NCBI RefSeq assembly: GCF_001665785.1 | Contig: NZ_LZSO01000034.1 | Coordinates: forward strand, 62,001-126,000 | Reading direction: 5' to 3' | DNA from: Mycolicibacterium peregrinum | GTDB taxonomy: Bacteria > Actinomycetota > Actinomycetes > Mycobacteriales > Mycobacteriaceae | DNA length: 64,000 nt | Shown: positions 25,374 through 32,712 of the stretch, piece after piece | How the letters are laid out: each line of letters begins with the position of its first letter | Numbering within the stretch: the first letter of the stretch is position 1 | The notes under the pieces: generated by a model | Told to the model about the DNA's origin: nothing | The model's input: only the letters and a program-made list of their open reading frames with translations | The model's database searches: none | Program-made: the position numbers and the translations under genes

Positions 25374-26081
25374 ATGATGAATGCGGGGCGGATTGGGGGA
25401 ATAGTCGCGTCGCTGGGGGTCCTGGCACTGTGCGTGCTGACGACAGGGTGCACCGTGACCACGAACGGGACAGTGGAAGCGGCTCCGACACTGGGGCAGG
25501 CACCCGAACCGCTACCCACCCGAGCGCTGATCGGCCTACTGCTCAATTCCAGCGAAACCAGCTCCATCGTGGGTGCCCGTATGAGCGTCGTTGAATCCAG
25601 TGATTCGATGTACACAAACGAGCCGCTGGCTGACGGCTGCCTGGTCTGGGCCGGGTCCCAGAGATACAACTACCAAGGCAGCGGATGGACCGGGGTGCGC
25701 AGCCAGCGACTCCTCGACCGCCGCGATGATCCCGACCACATCGCCTACCAAGCGGTGGTGGCATTCCCTGACGGCGTGGCCGCCCACGAGTTCTACGACA
25801 GCCAGGTGACCGAATGGGCCAAATGTGACGATCGGCGCGTGGACCTTCACGACGCTGGTGATCCCAACGCGCACTATTGGTCGCTGAGCAAAGCCACCGA
25901 CAACGACGGGATTCTCACCATCACTCGAGTGGAAGAGGAAAGCACCCGCGGCTGGTCCTGTCAGCGAGCGTTGACTGCCGAGAACAACGTGGTGGTCGAT
26001 GTCAGTGCATGTATGCACCACGTCGACGATCAAGGCATCCAGATCGCCCGCCAGATCACACAGAAAATCGAACATCACTGA
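25374..26081 (+). CDS. PknH-type sensor-domain lipoprotein
   Basis: The 235-residue protein has a lipoprotein signal (GIVASLGVLALCVLTTGC, lipobox Cys about residue 26) and then the mycobacterial PknH-like extracellular domain: LPTRALIGLLLNSSETSSIVG, DSMYTNEPLADGCLVWAGSQ, WTGVRSQRLLDR, AYQAVVAFPDGVAAHEFYDSQVTEWAKC, HYWSLSKATDNDGILTITR, and GWSCQRALTAENNVVVDVSACMHH. Four Cys residues fit the two conserved disulfides. These proteins are thought to bind ligands in the periplasm, either fused to kinases or free as here. ATG 25374 follows GTGAGGGAGGGG. A broken paralogue lies just upstream. Confidence 0.85.
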   Translation: MMNAGRIGGIVASLGVLALCVLTTGCTVTTNGTVEAAPTLGQAPEPLPTRALIGLLLNSSETSSIVGARMSVVESSDSMYTNEPLADGCLVWAGSQRYNYQGSGWTGVRSQRLLDRRDDPDHIAYQAVVAFPDGVAAHEFYDSQVTEWAKCDDRRVDLHDAGDPNAHYWSLSKATDNDGILTITRVEEESTRGWSCQRALTAENNVVVDVSACMHHVDDQGIQIARQITQKIEHH

Positions 26082-26279
26082 CGCGGATTATCGTCGCGGC
26101 GATCATCATCGGCGTCGTGGTGATACGAGTCGGCATCTACGCACTTCCCAAAGTTGGTGACGTCACGCGGATGCGCATCCACTGATGCGGCGCTGCTCAT
26201 CGGAGTTGGCACAGTGATGTTGGGGGGCGCCGGATACGCCGCCCGCCGCCGTGCCGTGGTAGCGCGACAGAGTCAGTGA
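26082..26279 (+). pseudogene. Possible frameshifted two-helix membrane peptide
   Basis: One frame reads TRIIVAAIIIGVVVIRVGIYALPKV and stops at 26185; the next frame continues LLIGVGTVMLGGAGYAARRRAVV to a stop at 26279. Joined with a one-base shift near 26177, they would make a small two-helix membrane protein. Neither part has a good start codon. This could be a relic, or chance hydrophobicity. Confidence 0.3.
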
Positions 26280-26360
26280 TCGCCAGGTTCAAGCTCAGCG
26301 GGGCCCCTCCCGCGCCAGAGGTTGGGAATCGTACCGGGGGGGCACTGGGTTGGTCCGATT

Positions 26361-26795
26361 ATGCCGAAAATGACCAGCACGGAACGTGAGACCTACCTAG
26401 CCGATCTGCACGTTGGTGTAATTGCCGTCGAACGCCCTGACCGCGCACCGCTGTCTGTGCCGATCTGGTACGCCTACGAGCCCGGCGGCGAGGTTCTCGT
26501 CTCCAGTTTGGCGGGGTCGCTCAAAGCTCGCCTCATCACCGCTGCGGGGCGCTTTTCCATCACTGCTCAAGATGAGACGTATCCATACCGCTACGTCACC
26601 GCCGAGGGGCCGTTGACCTCGATCGAGACAGCCGACGACGCCATCATGACCGCGATCGCCGTTCGCTATCTCGGCGAGGAGGGGGGGAACGCGTTCACGA
26701 AGGCGTTCGCCAGGGACCATCCCGATGCTGAGTCACTGTTGTTCCGGATGCGACCCGAGCACTGGCTCAGCGTCGACTACTCAAAAGAGTCCTGA
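26361..26795 (+). CDS. PNPOx/F420-fold flavin-type protein
   Basis: The 144-residue protein has the split-barrel pattern of the pyridoxamine-5-phosphate-oxidase-like family: TYLADLHVGVIAVERPDRAPLSVPIWYAYEPGGEVLVSSLAGSLKARLITAAGRFSITAQ, then YRYVTAEGPLTSIE. Many mycobacterial members bind F420 or FMN and reduce small substrates; others bind haem. The hallmark PIWY plus the S-x-x-x-x-K after the second strand favours cofactor binding. ATG 26361 is preferred over an earlier in-frame start because MPKMTSTERETYL aligns with typical short family N-termini. Confidence 0.8.
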   Translation: MPKMTSTERETYLADLHVGVIAVERPDRAPLSVPIWYAYEPGGEVLVSSLAGSLKARLITAAGRFSITAQDETYPYRYVTAEGPLTSIETADDAIMTAIAVRYLGEEGGNAFTKAFARDHPDAESLLFRMRPEHWLSVDYSKES

Positions 26796-27155
26796 TGGCG
26801 GTTTGGCGGGATCGGTGGTGGTGACGTGCCTCGGCGGCGTCCTCACCGGCCATCAGACACCGCGTCCGATTCGCGGTGGCCTTCAGACTCAGATGAACAG
26901 GACGTAGTTGACTGGTATCCCGCCATATTCGATCCTGGCGTATTCCCGGAACTGCTAAGCGGCGACTCAGGTGGAGTGAGACAGGGGAGAGGTGCTGACT
27001 GCTGACCAGCTCGCTGGCGGCCAGACTTGATCTGGTATCGCTCTATGCCTGCTGACTGCCCTCTCGGCGTCTCAAGGGGCAAGGTCGTCGGTGGCAAGTT
27101 CGAGGAGCTGCCGAGGCCGCCAACCTCCCGGTGTTCACGCTCCGCGTTGTGAGGG
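26796..27155. other. Non-coding or decayed stretch
   Basis: The only protein-like frame is a 59-codon GTG-started reading at 26826-27005 on the + strand with an acidic, aromatic middle (DEQDVVDWYPAIFDPGVFPE). It lacks a ribosome site and a family match. Nothing else is supported. Confidence 0.3.
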
Positions 27156-27378
27156 TCATGCGACGCTGCTGACAATCGCCATAACCAGCCCGCCCAGGGT
27201 CAGCACCCCAACCATCGCTGCGGCGGCGATCGCCCGGCGTCGTCGGTGTCGACGGGCGCCGTCGATCGCCACCGCGATGCAGGCGAGGATCAACGCTGAA
27301 TAGGTCGCCAGCTGTCAGCGCCACCGTCACCGTGAGCGTAGCCGTTGCGGTGGTGCTGGCCAGAGTCACGTTGTGCAT
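27156..27378 (-). pseudogene. Frameshifted small membrane protein
   Basis: From ATG 27378 the leftward frame reads MHNVTLASTTATATLTVTVALTA; a one-base shift near 27310 then gives QLATYSALILACIAVAIDGARRHRRRRAIAAAAMVGVLTLGGLVMAIVSSVA with a stop at 27156-27158. Together they form a coherent two-helix membrane protein with a basic middle loop. Without the shift, the first frame runs into an Arg/Pro-rich non-protein-like sequence. Either the gene is broken or there is a base error near 27310. Confidence 0.5.
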
Positions 27379-27585
27379 GCCGTGAGCCTACGGCGCGAAC
27401 TGAAGCGTTCATGCTCGACGAGATTCTCGACGAGATCTTCCTTCAGTTGCCCACAGTTGCTGCGAGATCATCTCCTTCACGGGTGGAAGCGTTTGGGCGG
27501 CAGCCCAAATGGGGAGCGTGACCGCCGATCGCAATAGCGCGTTCTTCACCGTGGATCGAGCTACGACCTGAGCGCGGGGAGGGGG
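27379..27585. other. Intergenic region, nothing recognised
   Basis: No frame or hairpin stands out between the broken membrane gene and the TetR gene. Confidence 0.3.
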
Positions 27586-28221
27586 CTACGTCTGCAGAAG
27601 ATGGCGCACCACCGCGGCGACGTGAGCAGGGGCGCTCGGTAGCGGCGTGGCGCCATCTGCGCGCAACCCGTCGAGCAGGATGGCGATGTGACGGCGCGAC
27701 GCAACGTCCGCGTCGGGCCCAGAGTGTTCGCCCAGTCGAGCGTTGAGCCAATAGGCGATGAAAATGTCGTCGAGGGTGACGTCGGCGCGAAGTGAGCCAT
27801 CGGCTTGAGCATCGGCGATCAGTCGGGCGCCAAGCGTGAAAGTGTCCTTACAGACCGCACTCAGCGCCGCCGACGTGTACGGGGACCCAGCGATGACGTC
27901 GCTTATCGCATGGTCACCAGTTTGCGAGGCACACAGACCTTTGAGGTAGGTAGCGAATCGGCGCCACGGCGTGGGCTCGGCCAGCGCATGGTCGGCCACA
28001 GCGGCCATTTCGCATGCGACCAACTCTGGCAGGGCCGCATCGATGAGGGCCTCACGCGTGGGGAATCGGTTGTACAGCGTGCCGATGCTCACGCCGGCCC
28101 TCGCTGCCACCGCGCCCAGGGGTGCGCCCAAGCCGTGTTCGCAGAACACTTCGCGTGCCGCCGCCAACAGCTTCTCGACGTTGCGGCGGGCGTCCGCGCG
28201 AAGCGCGCGTGGTTCGGTCAC
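27586..28221 (-). CDS. TetR-family regulator
   Basis: The 211-residue protein has the TetR helix-turn-helix: ARRNVEKLLAAAREVFCEHGLGAPLGAVAARAGVSIGTLYNRFPTREALIDAAL (about 10-65). The rest is an all-helical ligand domain (CEMAAVADHALAE, FATYLKGLCASQTGDHAISDVI, ARLIADAQADGSLRADVTLDDIFIAYWLNARL). It is divergent from a Ddn-like reductase gene, and the 95-bp gap holds a large imperfect inverted repeat, the probable shared operator. Confidence 0.9.
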   Translation of the reverse strand: MTEPRALRADARRNVEKLLAAAREVFCEHGLGAPLGAVAARAGVSIGTLYNRFPTREALIDAALPELVACEMAAVADHALAEPTPWRRFATYLKGLCASQTGDHAISDVIAGSPYTSAALSAVCKDTFTLGARLIADAQADGSLRADVTLDDIFIAYWLNARLGEHSGPDADVASRRHIAILLDGLRADGATPLPSAPAHVAAVVRHLLQT

Positions 28222-28231
28222 CCATACCTCC

Positions 28232-28304
28232 TAAGTTGACGCCGACCCTCAAGATACCGGTACGCTGAGGACGCGAGCTAACTTGAGGGCTCGTTTCAAC
28301 TTTA
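28232..28304. promoter_or_regulatory. Probable TetR operator, two inverted 22-bp blocks
   Basis: The block at 28232-28253 (starts TAAGTTGA, ends CCCTCAAG) recurs inverted at 28282-28304 (starts CTTGAGGG, ends TCAACTTTA). Each block spans about two turns of DNA. They flank the divergent promoters of the TetR and Ddn-like genes. Confidence 0.65.
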
Positions 28305-28316
28305 ATGGGAGGCGCC

Positions 28317-28754
28317 ATGAAACTGCCGTGGTACATCAAACCTGGCAACAAGGTCCTAGTCGCGTTGTCCCGGCTCGGTTTCGGCTTCGGCAACAAGGGT
28401 CCTGTGGTGCTGACAGTCAGTGGGCGCAAGTCGGGTAAGCCACGCTCCACCCCGGTGACGCCGATGGTCGTCGACGGCAAGCGGTACGTCGCAGGCCTGC
28501 CCGGTGCAGATTGGATCGCCAATGCGCGGGCCGCAGGCCAGGCGACGCTGCGCCGCGGACGGCGCACTGAGCAGGTCCGGATGACCGAGCTCCCTGAGGC
28601 TGAACAGCGACCGATGCTGCGGCGCTTGCCGATAGAGGTTCCCGGCTGGATTGGCTTTCTCCGAAGTGCGGGCTTGATCATCGACGGCACGCCAGACGAC
28701 TTCGAAGAACTAGCCGACACCATGCCGATCTTCCGATTTGACCCAATCCCATAG
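28317..28754 (+). CDS. Ddn-like (deazaflavin-dependent nitroreductase family) protein
   Basis: The 145-residue protein has the split-barrel pattern typical of mycobacterial F420-binding Ddn-family proteins: PWYIKPGNKVLVALSRLGFGFGNKGPVVLTVSGRKSGKPRSTPVTPMVVDGKRYVAGLPGADWIANARAAGQATLRRGRR. The blocks LTVSGRKSGKPRSTPV and ANARAAGQATLRRG are family hallmarks. Members reduce quinones or nitroaromatics. ATG 28317 follows GGGAGG by 5 bp; ATG 28305 would add four residues. The gene is divergent from its likely TetR repressor. Confidence 0.88.
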   Translation: MKLPWYIKPGNKVLVALSRLGFGFGNKGPVVLTVSGRKSGKPRSTPVTPMVVDGKRYVAGLPGADWIANARAAGQATLRRGRRTEQVRMTELPEAEQRPMLRRLPIEVPGWIGFLRSAGLIIDGTPDDFEELADTMPIFRFDPIP

Positions 28755-28888
28755 GCGCCCAAGCGTACTGACGATCTGACTTGTCGCCGTTAGCTTGACC
28801 GAAGACGGCGGGACGAGCGGTGATCGGCAAGGGGAACTGTCGATGATTCATCAGATGCGATATGCGGTCACCAACCTGACATAATGTC

Positions 28889-28910
28889 GCTTATCGGTAC
28901 GTCGATAAGC
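28889..28910. promoter_or_regulatory. Orphan palindrome GCTTATCG-N6-CGATAAGC
   Basis: Perfect 8-bp arms surround a 6-bp centre (GTACGT). It could be a protein-binding site or a weak terminator of the Ddn-like transcript, whose stop is 135 bp upstream. Confidence 0.45.
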
Positions 28911-29160
28911 TGGGACGACGCCGTAGGCGGCGGCGTGACAGTCGCGTCCGCCGTCTTACCTGCAGAGTCGTTCACGGGAGCCTCGTGGGTGCAACCATCG
29001 TCCATCTCGTTCATGGGCGCGGATTGTGCGCGACGTGTAAGCCGCACAAGCGTCGCGAGCGCCGGTGGTGCCGGCCGCGGACGCGTCGCCGGCTGGACAC
29101 GCACGGCCGGCGCTGACCTCTCGGCGGCTCCTCTCCATTCCGGGTGCCATGGCCTTCATT

Positions 29161-29177
29161 TACGTCACAGTGACGAA
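29161..29177. promoter_or_regulatory. CGTCAC-A-GTGACG palindrome, upstream copy
   Basis: The near-perfect 17-bp palindrome lies 129 bp upstream of the proline-repeat lipoprotein gene. A near-identical copy lies 35 bp after that gene. Confidence 0.5.
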
Positions 29178-29305
29178 TTGCCGGCGGGTGCCTCTGGCTG
29201 CATATTCTGTTGCTGTCCAGGCACTTTCGATGCCTGACGAGCTGGGACGGGTGTCGGTTCCTCGCTGGTGATAGCGTCGTTGGTGAACTACAAGGGGCTG
29301 ATCGG

Positions 29306-29638
29306 ATGGTTGTTGGCGCGAGGCGGACGGGCTGGCGGGCTGTTCTGCTGATGTCTGCCGTGACCGCCATGGCGGTGGCCGGCTGCGGCGCCGATCCGGG
29401 CCGATCCATCGCATCGGATGATTCCGAGACCACATTGCCGGTTCCAGCGAACCTGCCGCCGTTCCCGTTTCCGAGTGATGTCCCACCGGTGCCGCTACCT
29501 AGCGCCATTCCCATCGTCGAGGTGCCGAGCGAGATCCCGCGGGAGCCGCTTCCGGCCGACGTGCCCCAAATCGAGTTGCCTGGCGCGATTCCCCAGATCC
29601 AATTGCCTTCCGCGATCCCCCCCATCCCCTTTCCGTAG
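29306..29638 (+). CDS. Lipoprotein with a proline-rich nine-residue repeat
   Basis: The 110-residue product has a lipoprotein signal (RAVLLMSAVTAMAVAGC, lipobox Cys about 29). After a short acidic linker the whole mature protein is a repeat of nine residues with the pattern [VI]-P-x-x-x-[LV]-P-[SAG]-[ADE]: for example VPPVPLPSA, IPIVEVPSE, IPREPLPAD, VPQIELPGA and IPQIQLPSA. Proline at positions 2 and 7 of each unit suggests an extended polyproline-like rod standing out from the membrane, perhaps a spacer or a binding tract for another wall protein. No family is recognised. Two near-identical palindromes flank the gene. Confidence 0.7.
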   Translation: MVVGARRTGWRAVLLMSAVTAMAVAGCGADPGRSIASDDSETTLPVPANLPPFPFPSDVPPVPLPSAIPIVEVPSEIPREPLPADVPQIELPGAIPQIQLPSAIPPIPFP

Positions 29639-29672
29639 AGCCACCACGTAAGGCCCCGGTAGCGCCCTGTAA

Positions 29673-29689
29673 TTCGTCACGGTGACGAA
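29673..29689. promoter_or_regulatory. CGTCAC-G-GTGACG palindrome, downstream copy
   Basis: TTCGTCAC and GTGACGAA arms are perfect around a single G. It lies between the convergent lipoprotein and AurF-like genes, so it is not at an obvious promoter. Confidence 0.45.
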
Positions 29690-29728
29690 ACATGTGGTGC
29701 TGCACGGACTTTGGATCAGCCCCGACGA

Positions 29729-30745
29729 TCAGGCCACGCTGACCGCTTGGCGCGCGGGTTCGCTACGGTAACGCGACGCCGGACCATCGATTCGCAGAAC
29801 CCGCCACAGGATCTTGGCGATCGGATTCATCAGGCCGGTGTCAACGGCGAGCATCCGCACGTCTCCGTAGATCTCACGGAGCATCGCCCTGGATTCAGGT
29901 GCCCGCCAGTAGATCTCCTTCTTCACCGATCGTGGGATTTCGAACTCGCGCCAAAAGGAGCGCGGTGGCTTCGCAATGAGCGTGGCCGCCAGGCGGAAGC
30001 TGAGCGGATAGATGATCGACAGCCCGAATCGGTTGAGCCGCCGCATCTCCGGGATCCGCCGACGCAGGAATTCGTGGGCAAACGAGATATGCCTCGCTTC
30101 CTCGGCGACGTGGATCGCCATCACGCGCTCCATGATGGGGTGTATCGGTTTACCCTCGCGCAGAATGGATTTCTGCATGTGGTCGATCGGCTCCTCGCCG
30201 CAGAGGACCATCATGAAGAAGAACACCGGCATCGGACTCGCGAGCAGCGGAGGCAGTGAGTGCAACCATCTGAGCCACCGCGCCAAACCGGGAACATCCA
30301 CGCCCGCGTGATTCACCATCTCCTGGAACATCAGGGTGTGGTTGCACTCTTCGACCGCCTCGTGCAGGCAGTACCGATATTCGGGGCTGCCGTTGGGAAC
30401 CCAGAAGGTGTAATTCAGGATTCCTCGGATCAGCATGTTCTCGAATTGCAGGCCGGCTTTGGCGACATTCGCCTGACGCCACATGCCGATCGCGATCTGC
30501 TTCTCCAGCGGCTGCGCCTGATACCACGGGCTCATCCCAATTGGGTCGCTGTCCGCCGCCAGTACCCAGCGCGGGTCGTTCTCGATCACCTTGAACTCCG
30601 GCGAATCCCACGGAATGTCCAGGTAGGGATTGAAGTTCCGGCGCACTGACCCTGCTGAGAGGGTTTCCAGCCTCGTGCAATAGCCCGCGTCGCCACGGAC
30701 GTTCATTGCGTCCCGCCAGCGACTGATCGCCTTCGCAAATGCCAT
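29729..30745 (-). CDS. AurF-like diiron oxygenase
   Basis: The 338-residue helical protein carries the carboxylate/His ligands of the AurF (p-aminobenzoate N-oxygenase) family: FENMLIRGIL, EAVEECNHTLMFQEMVNHAG (E-E-x-x-H-type helix) and MAIHVAEEARHISFAHEFLRRR (E-E-A-R-H). These would hold a dimetal centre for oxygen activation. Members oxidise aromatic amines, but most mycobacterial homologues have unknown substrates. It lies alone with a convergent lipoprotein behind it and 507 bp of apparently empty DNA upstream, where its promoter should lie. Confidence 0.85.
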   Translation of the reverse strand: MAFAKAISRWRDAMNVRGDAGYCTRLETLSAGSVRRNFNPYLDIPWDSPEFKVIENDPRWVLAADSDPIGMSPWYQAQPLEKQIAIGMWRQANVAKAGLQFENMLIRGILNYTFWVPNGSPEYRYCLHEAVEECNHTLMFQEMVNHAGVDVPGLARWLRWLHSLPPLLASPMPVFFFMMVLCGEEPIDHMQKSILREGKPIHPIMERVMAIHVAEEARHISFAHEFLRRRIPEMRRLNRFGLSIIYPLSFRLAATLIAKPPRSFWREFEIPRSVKKEIYWRAPESRAMLREIYGDVRMLAVDTGLMNPIAKILWRVLRIDGPASRYRSEPARQAVSVA

Positions 30746-31252
30746 GACGTCATTTCTCCTAGACGGTTGATCACCGTGGCCGATTTACCGAGACTGCGAG
30801 TCCCATTCCGTAGGTATATGGGACACCCTGTCTCGTACGCCTGTCAAGTATGGGTCCAAGCCATATCGGGCAGCCACGCTCCCGCTCGGTCGGAGAAGCA
30901 AATCCCCTGTTGTGGCAATGCATCTCGATGTCGGTGCCCACAACATCGGAGCGGCCATGCCCCAGGTGGGCAGCGCGTCCTGGCGGCTATGGCATCTCAA
31001 AGAGCAAGGAGTTCACACCCGGTGACCGGGCATGCGGGTTGCTCGATCACGGCGCCAAGACTGTGGCGGCAGTTCCTCGACCACAGGATTCCGACCCATC
31101 AGACATGCCAATTCGAGTAGTGCATTACTCACGTCCGTGCGCCGACGGCACGCGAAAATCGACATTACGACCGGCGGGTCCCGCTGCCCGACGACCAGCG
31201 CCGTGGGCACTCGGCGAGCCACCGGGCGCGATGTCGAACAGGGGGGCGGGTG
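30746..31252. other. Divergent intergenic region, no gene seen
   Basis: It separates the AurF-like gene from the patatin gene. Frames on both strands are low in protein character. A GGGGGGCGGG run just before 31253 is the ribosome site of the patatin gene. No clear operator was found. Confidence 0.35.
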
Positions 31253-32683
31253 ATGGCAAACGGCGAACCCGGAATCGGGGTGGCACTGTCCGGAGGTGGG
31301 CACCGCGCCGCGTTGTTCAACCTGGGCGCGCTGCTGTATCTGATCGACGCCCGCAAGGGCCCTCAGCTGCGATGCGTGTCGTCCGTCTCGGGAGGATCGC
31401 TGACCAACGCGTACCTCGGGCATGCCGTCGACTTGTCGACGGTGGACCCCGAGGCCATGTGGGCGCACGCCCACGCGTTCGCGACCCAGGTCGCCCGCCG
31501 CGGGACCCTGTGGGCCGCTCCCGTCACATACCTGTACCTGGGCAGCGTCGGGGCGTTGCTAGCACTCGCGGCCACTGTCGGTTTCGTCGGTGCCGGCTGG
31601 TGGCTCGCTGCCGTGTGGGTGATCGTGATCGCACTGTGTGGGTGGCTGGCCCAGCAGCGCAGCGCGGTGGTTGCCCGAGCCTTCGACATCACGCTCTTCC
31701 ACCGTAGACCGCTGACATCGATGAACTCCGTCGTGTCACATGTCCTGTGCGCCACCGATCTCCAGATGGGCCAGGCCGTCTTCTTCTCGAGCAACTTCGT
31801 CAACTCGTGGCGCACCGGATGGGGCACACCGGGTGACCTGAGGACCGCGCGAGCAGTGCAAGCGTCAGCGGCGTTACCCGGGGCCTTCACTGTGGTGTCG
31901 TTGCCGCTCAGCCGCTTCGGTCTGCCTCAACAGGGCATCCCCGATCGTCAGGCGCCCCAATGCTTCAAACTTCTCGACGGGGGCGTCTACGACAACATGG
32001 GTTCAGAGTGGTTGTTGGAACTCGCCGATCGACTCAAAGGTTCTCCCCTGCCAGGCCTGCAACCGGTCGACGAAGTCATTGTGGTCAACGCCTCCGCGGG
32101 CGACGACGTGGTTTCGCGTCCGTCGGTCACAGTCCCCCTGATCGGCGAGATCCGAAGCCTGCTGGCGGTCAAGGACGTGATGTACCGCCAGACGACCGCG
32201 GTGCGTCGGCGGCTGCTCAACACGCGTTACGGTATCTCCCGCGACGAGGACCTCGGAAACATCGGCCCGAACGCCGGTGCGCTGCAAGAGGCATTGCGTG
32301 GCACGACGATTCAGATAAATCGCAGCCCATTCGCGATAGCCGATGCCTACAAGTCGGGATCCGACGCGATTGCCGCTCGCGCACGGGCGGCAATCGTGAC
32401 ACTGGGCGAAGAGAACAGGGCATTCTGGGCAGGCGAGGCCGATCGCAACCGCCGCGTCAAGACGACGTTGTCCCGGGTCGCCCAGGCACGTGCCGAGTCG
32501 CTGATCCGGCACGGCTACATCTTGAGCATGGTCAACTGCCACGTTCTGCTCGACTATCCGCTCGTCGGAATACCGACCGACGAGAAGACTCGTCAGTTGG
32601 TCACGCGAGACCCGTTGCGGCGCCGTCGAATCGACAGCCCCGAATCACCGCCGCATCTCCAGCCAACGGTTCCACCGCAGTAG
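31253..32683 (+). CDS. Patatin-like phospholipase with membrane segments
   Basis: The 476-residue protein has the patatin oxyanion loop ALSGGGHRAALFNLG (about 11-25), the nucleophile elbow SSVSGGS (Ser about 46, GxSxG-like), and the DGG motif LLDGGVYDNMG (Asp about 243), which gives the Ser-Asp dyad. Two adjacent hydrophobic stretches (about 95-135: TYLYLGSVGALLALAATVGFVG and WWLAAVWVIVIALCGWL) are inserted between elbow and DGG and should anchor it in the membrane, so lipid in the bilayer is the likely substrate. It is the first gene of a trio with a metallopeptidase (29 bp gap) and an MBL protein. ATG 31253 follows a G-rich ribosome site. Confidence 0.88.
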   Translation: MANGEPGIGVALSGGGHRAALFNLGALLYLIDARKGPQLRCVSSVSGGSLTNAYLGHAVDLSTVDPEAMWAHAHAFATQVARRGTLWAAPVTYLYLGSVGALLALAATVGFVGAGWWLAAVWVIVIALCGWLAQQRSAVVARAFDITLFHRRPLTSMNSVVSHVLCATDLQMGQAVFFSSNFVNSWRTGWGTPGDLRTARAVQASAALPGAFTVVSLPLSRFGLPQQGIPDRQAPQCFKLLDGGVYDNMGSEWLLELADRLKGSPLPGLQPVDEVIVVNASAGDDVVSRPSVTVPLIGEIRSLLAVKDVMYRQTTAVRRRLLNTRYGISRDEDLGNIGPNAGALQEALRGTTIQINRSPFAIADAYKSGSDAIAARARAAIVTLGEENRAFWAGEADRNRRVKTTLSRVAQARAESLIRHGYILSMVNCHVLLDYPLVGIPTDEKTRQLVTRDPLRRRRIDSPESPPHLQPTVPPQ

Positions 32684-32712
32684 CTCCTTCGGCAGTCGGC
32701 AAGGAGGCCTCG

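Larger units (their letters stand above)
28755..29305. other. Intergenic region with two palindromes
   Basis: No gene is supported here. The stretch contains a perfect 8-bp-arm palindrome at 28889-28910 and a CGTCAC/GTGACG palindrome at 29161-29177, both annotated separately. Confidence 0.35.

Noticed and set aside
26156..26165. Palindrome GTGACGTCAC
   Set aside because: It falls inside a decayed small-peptide region with no promoter role apparent; ten bases of symmetry are common by chance in GC-rich DNA.
28868..29104. 78-codon leftward frame in the 28.7-29.3 kb gap
   Set aside because: It spans the perfect palindrome, has low-complexity composition and lacks a ribosome site or family features.
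31960..32712. Extension of the metallopeptidase frame 251 codons upstream
   Set aside because: This part overlaps the patatin gene in another frame and is Arg/Pro-rich; ATG 32713 has a perfect AAGGAGG site.
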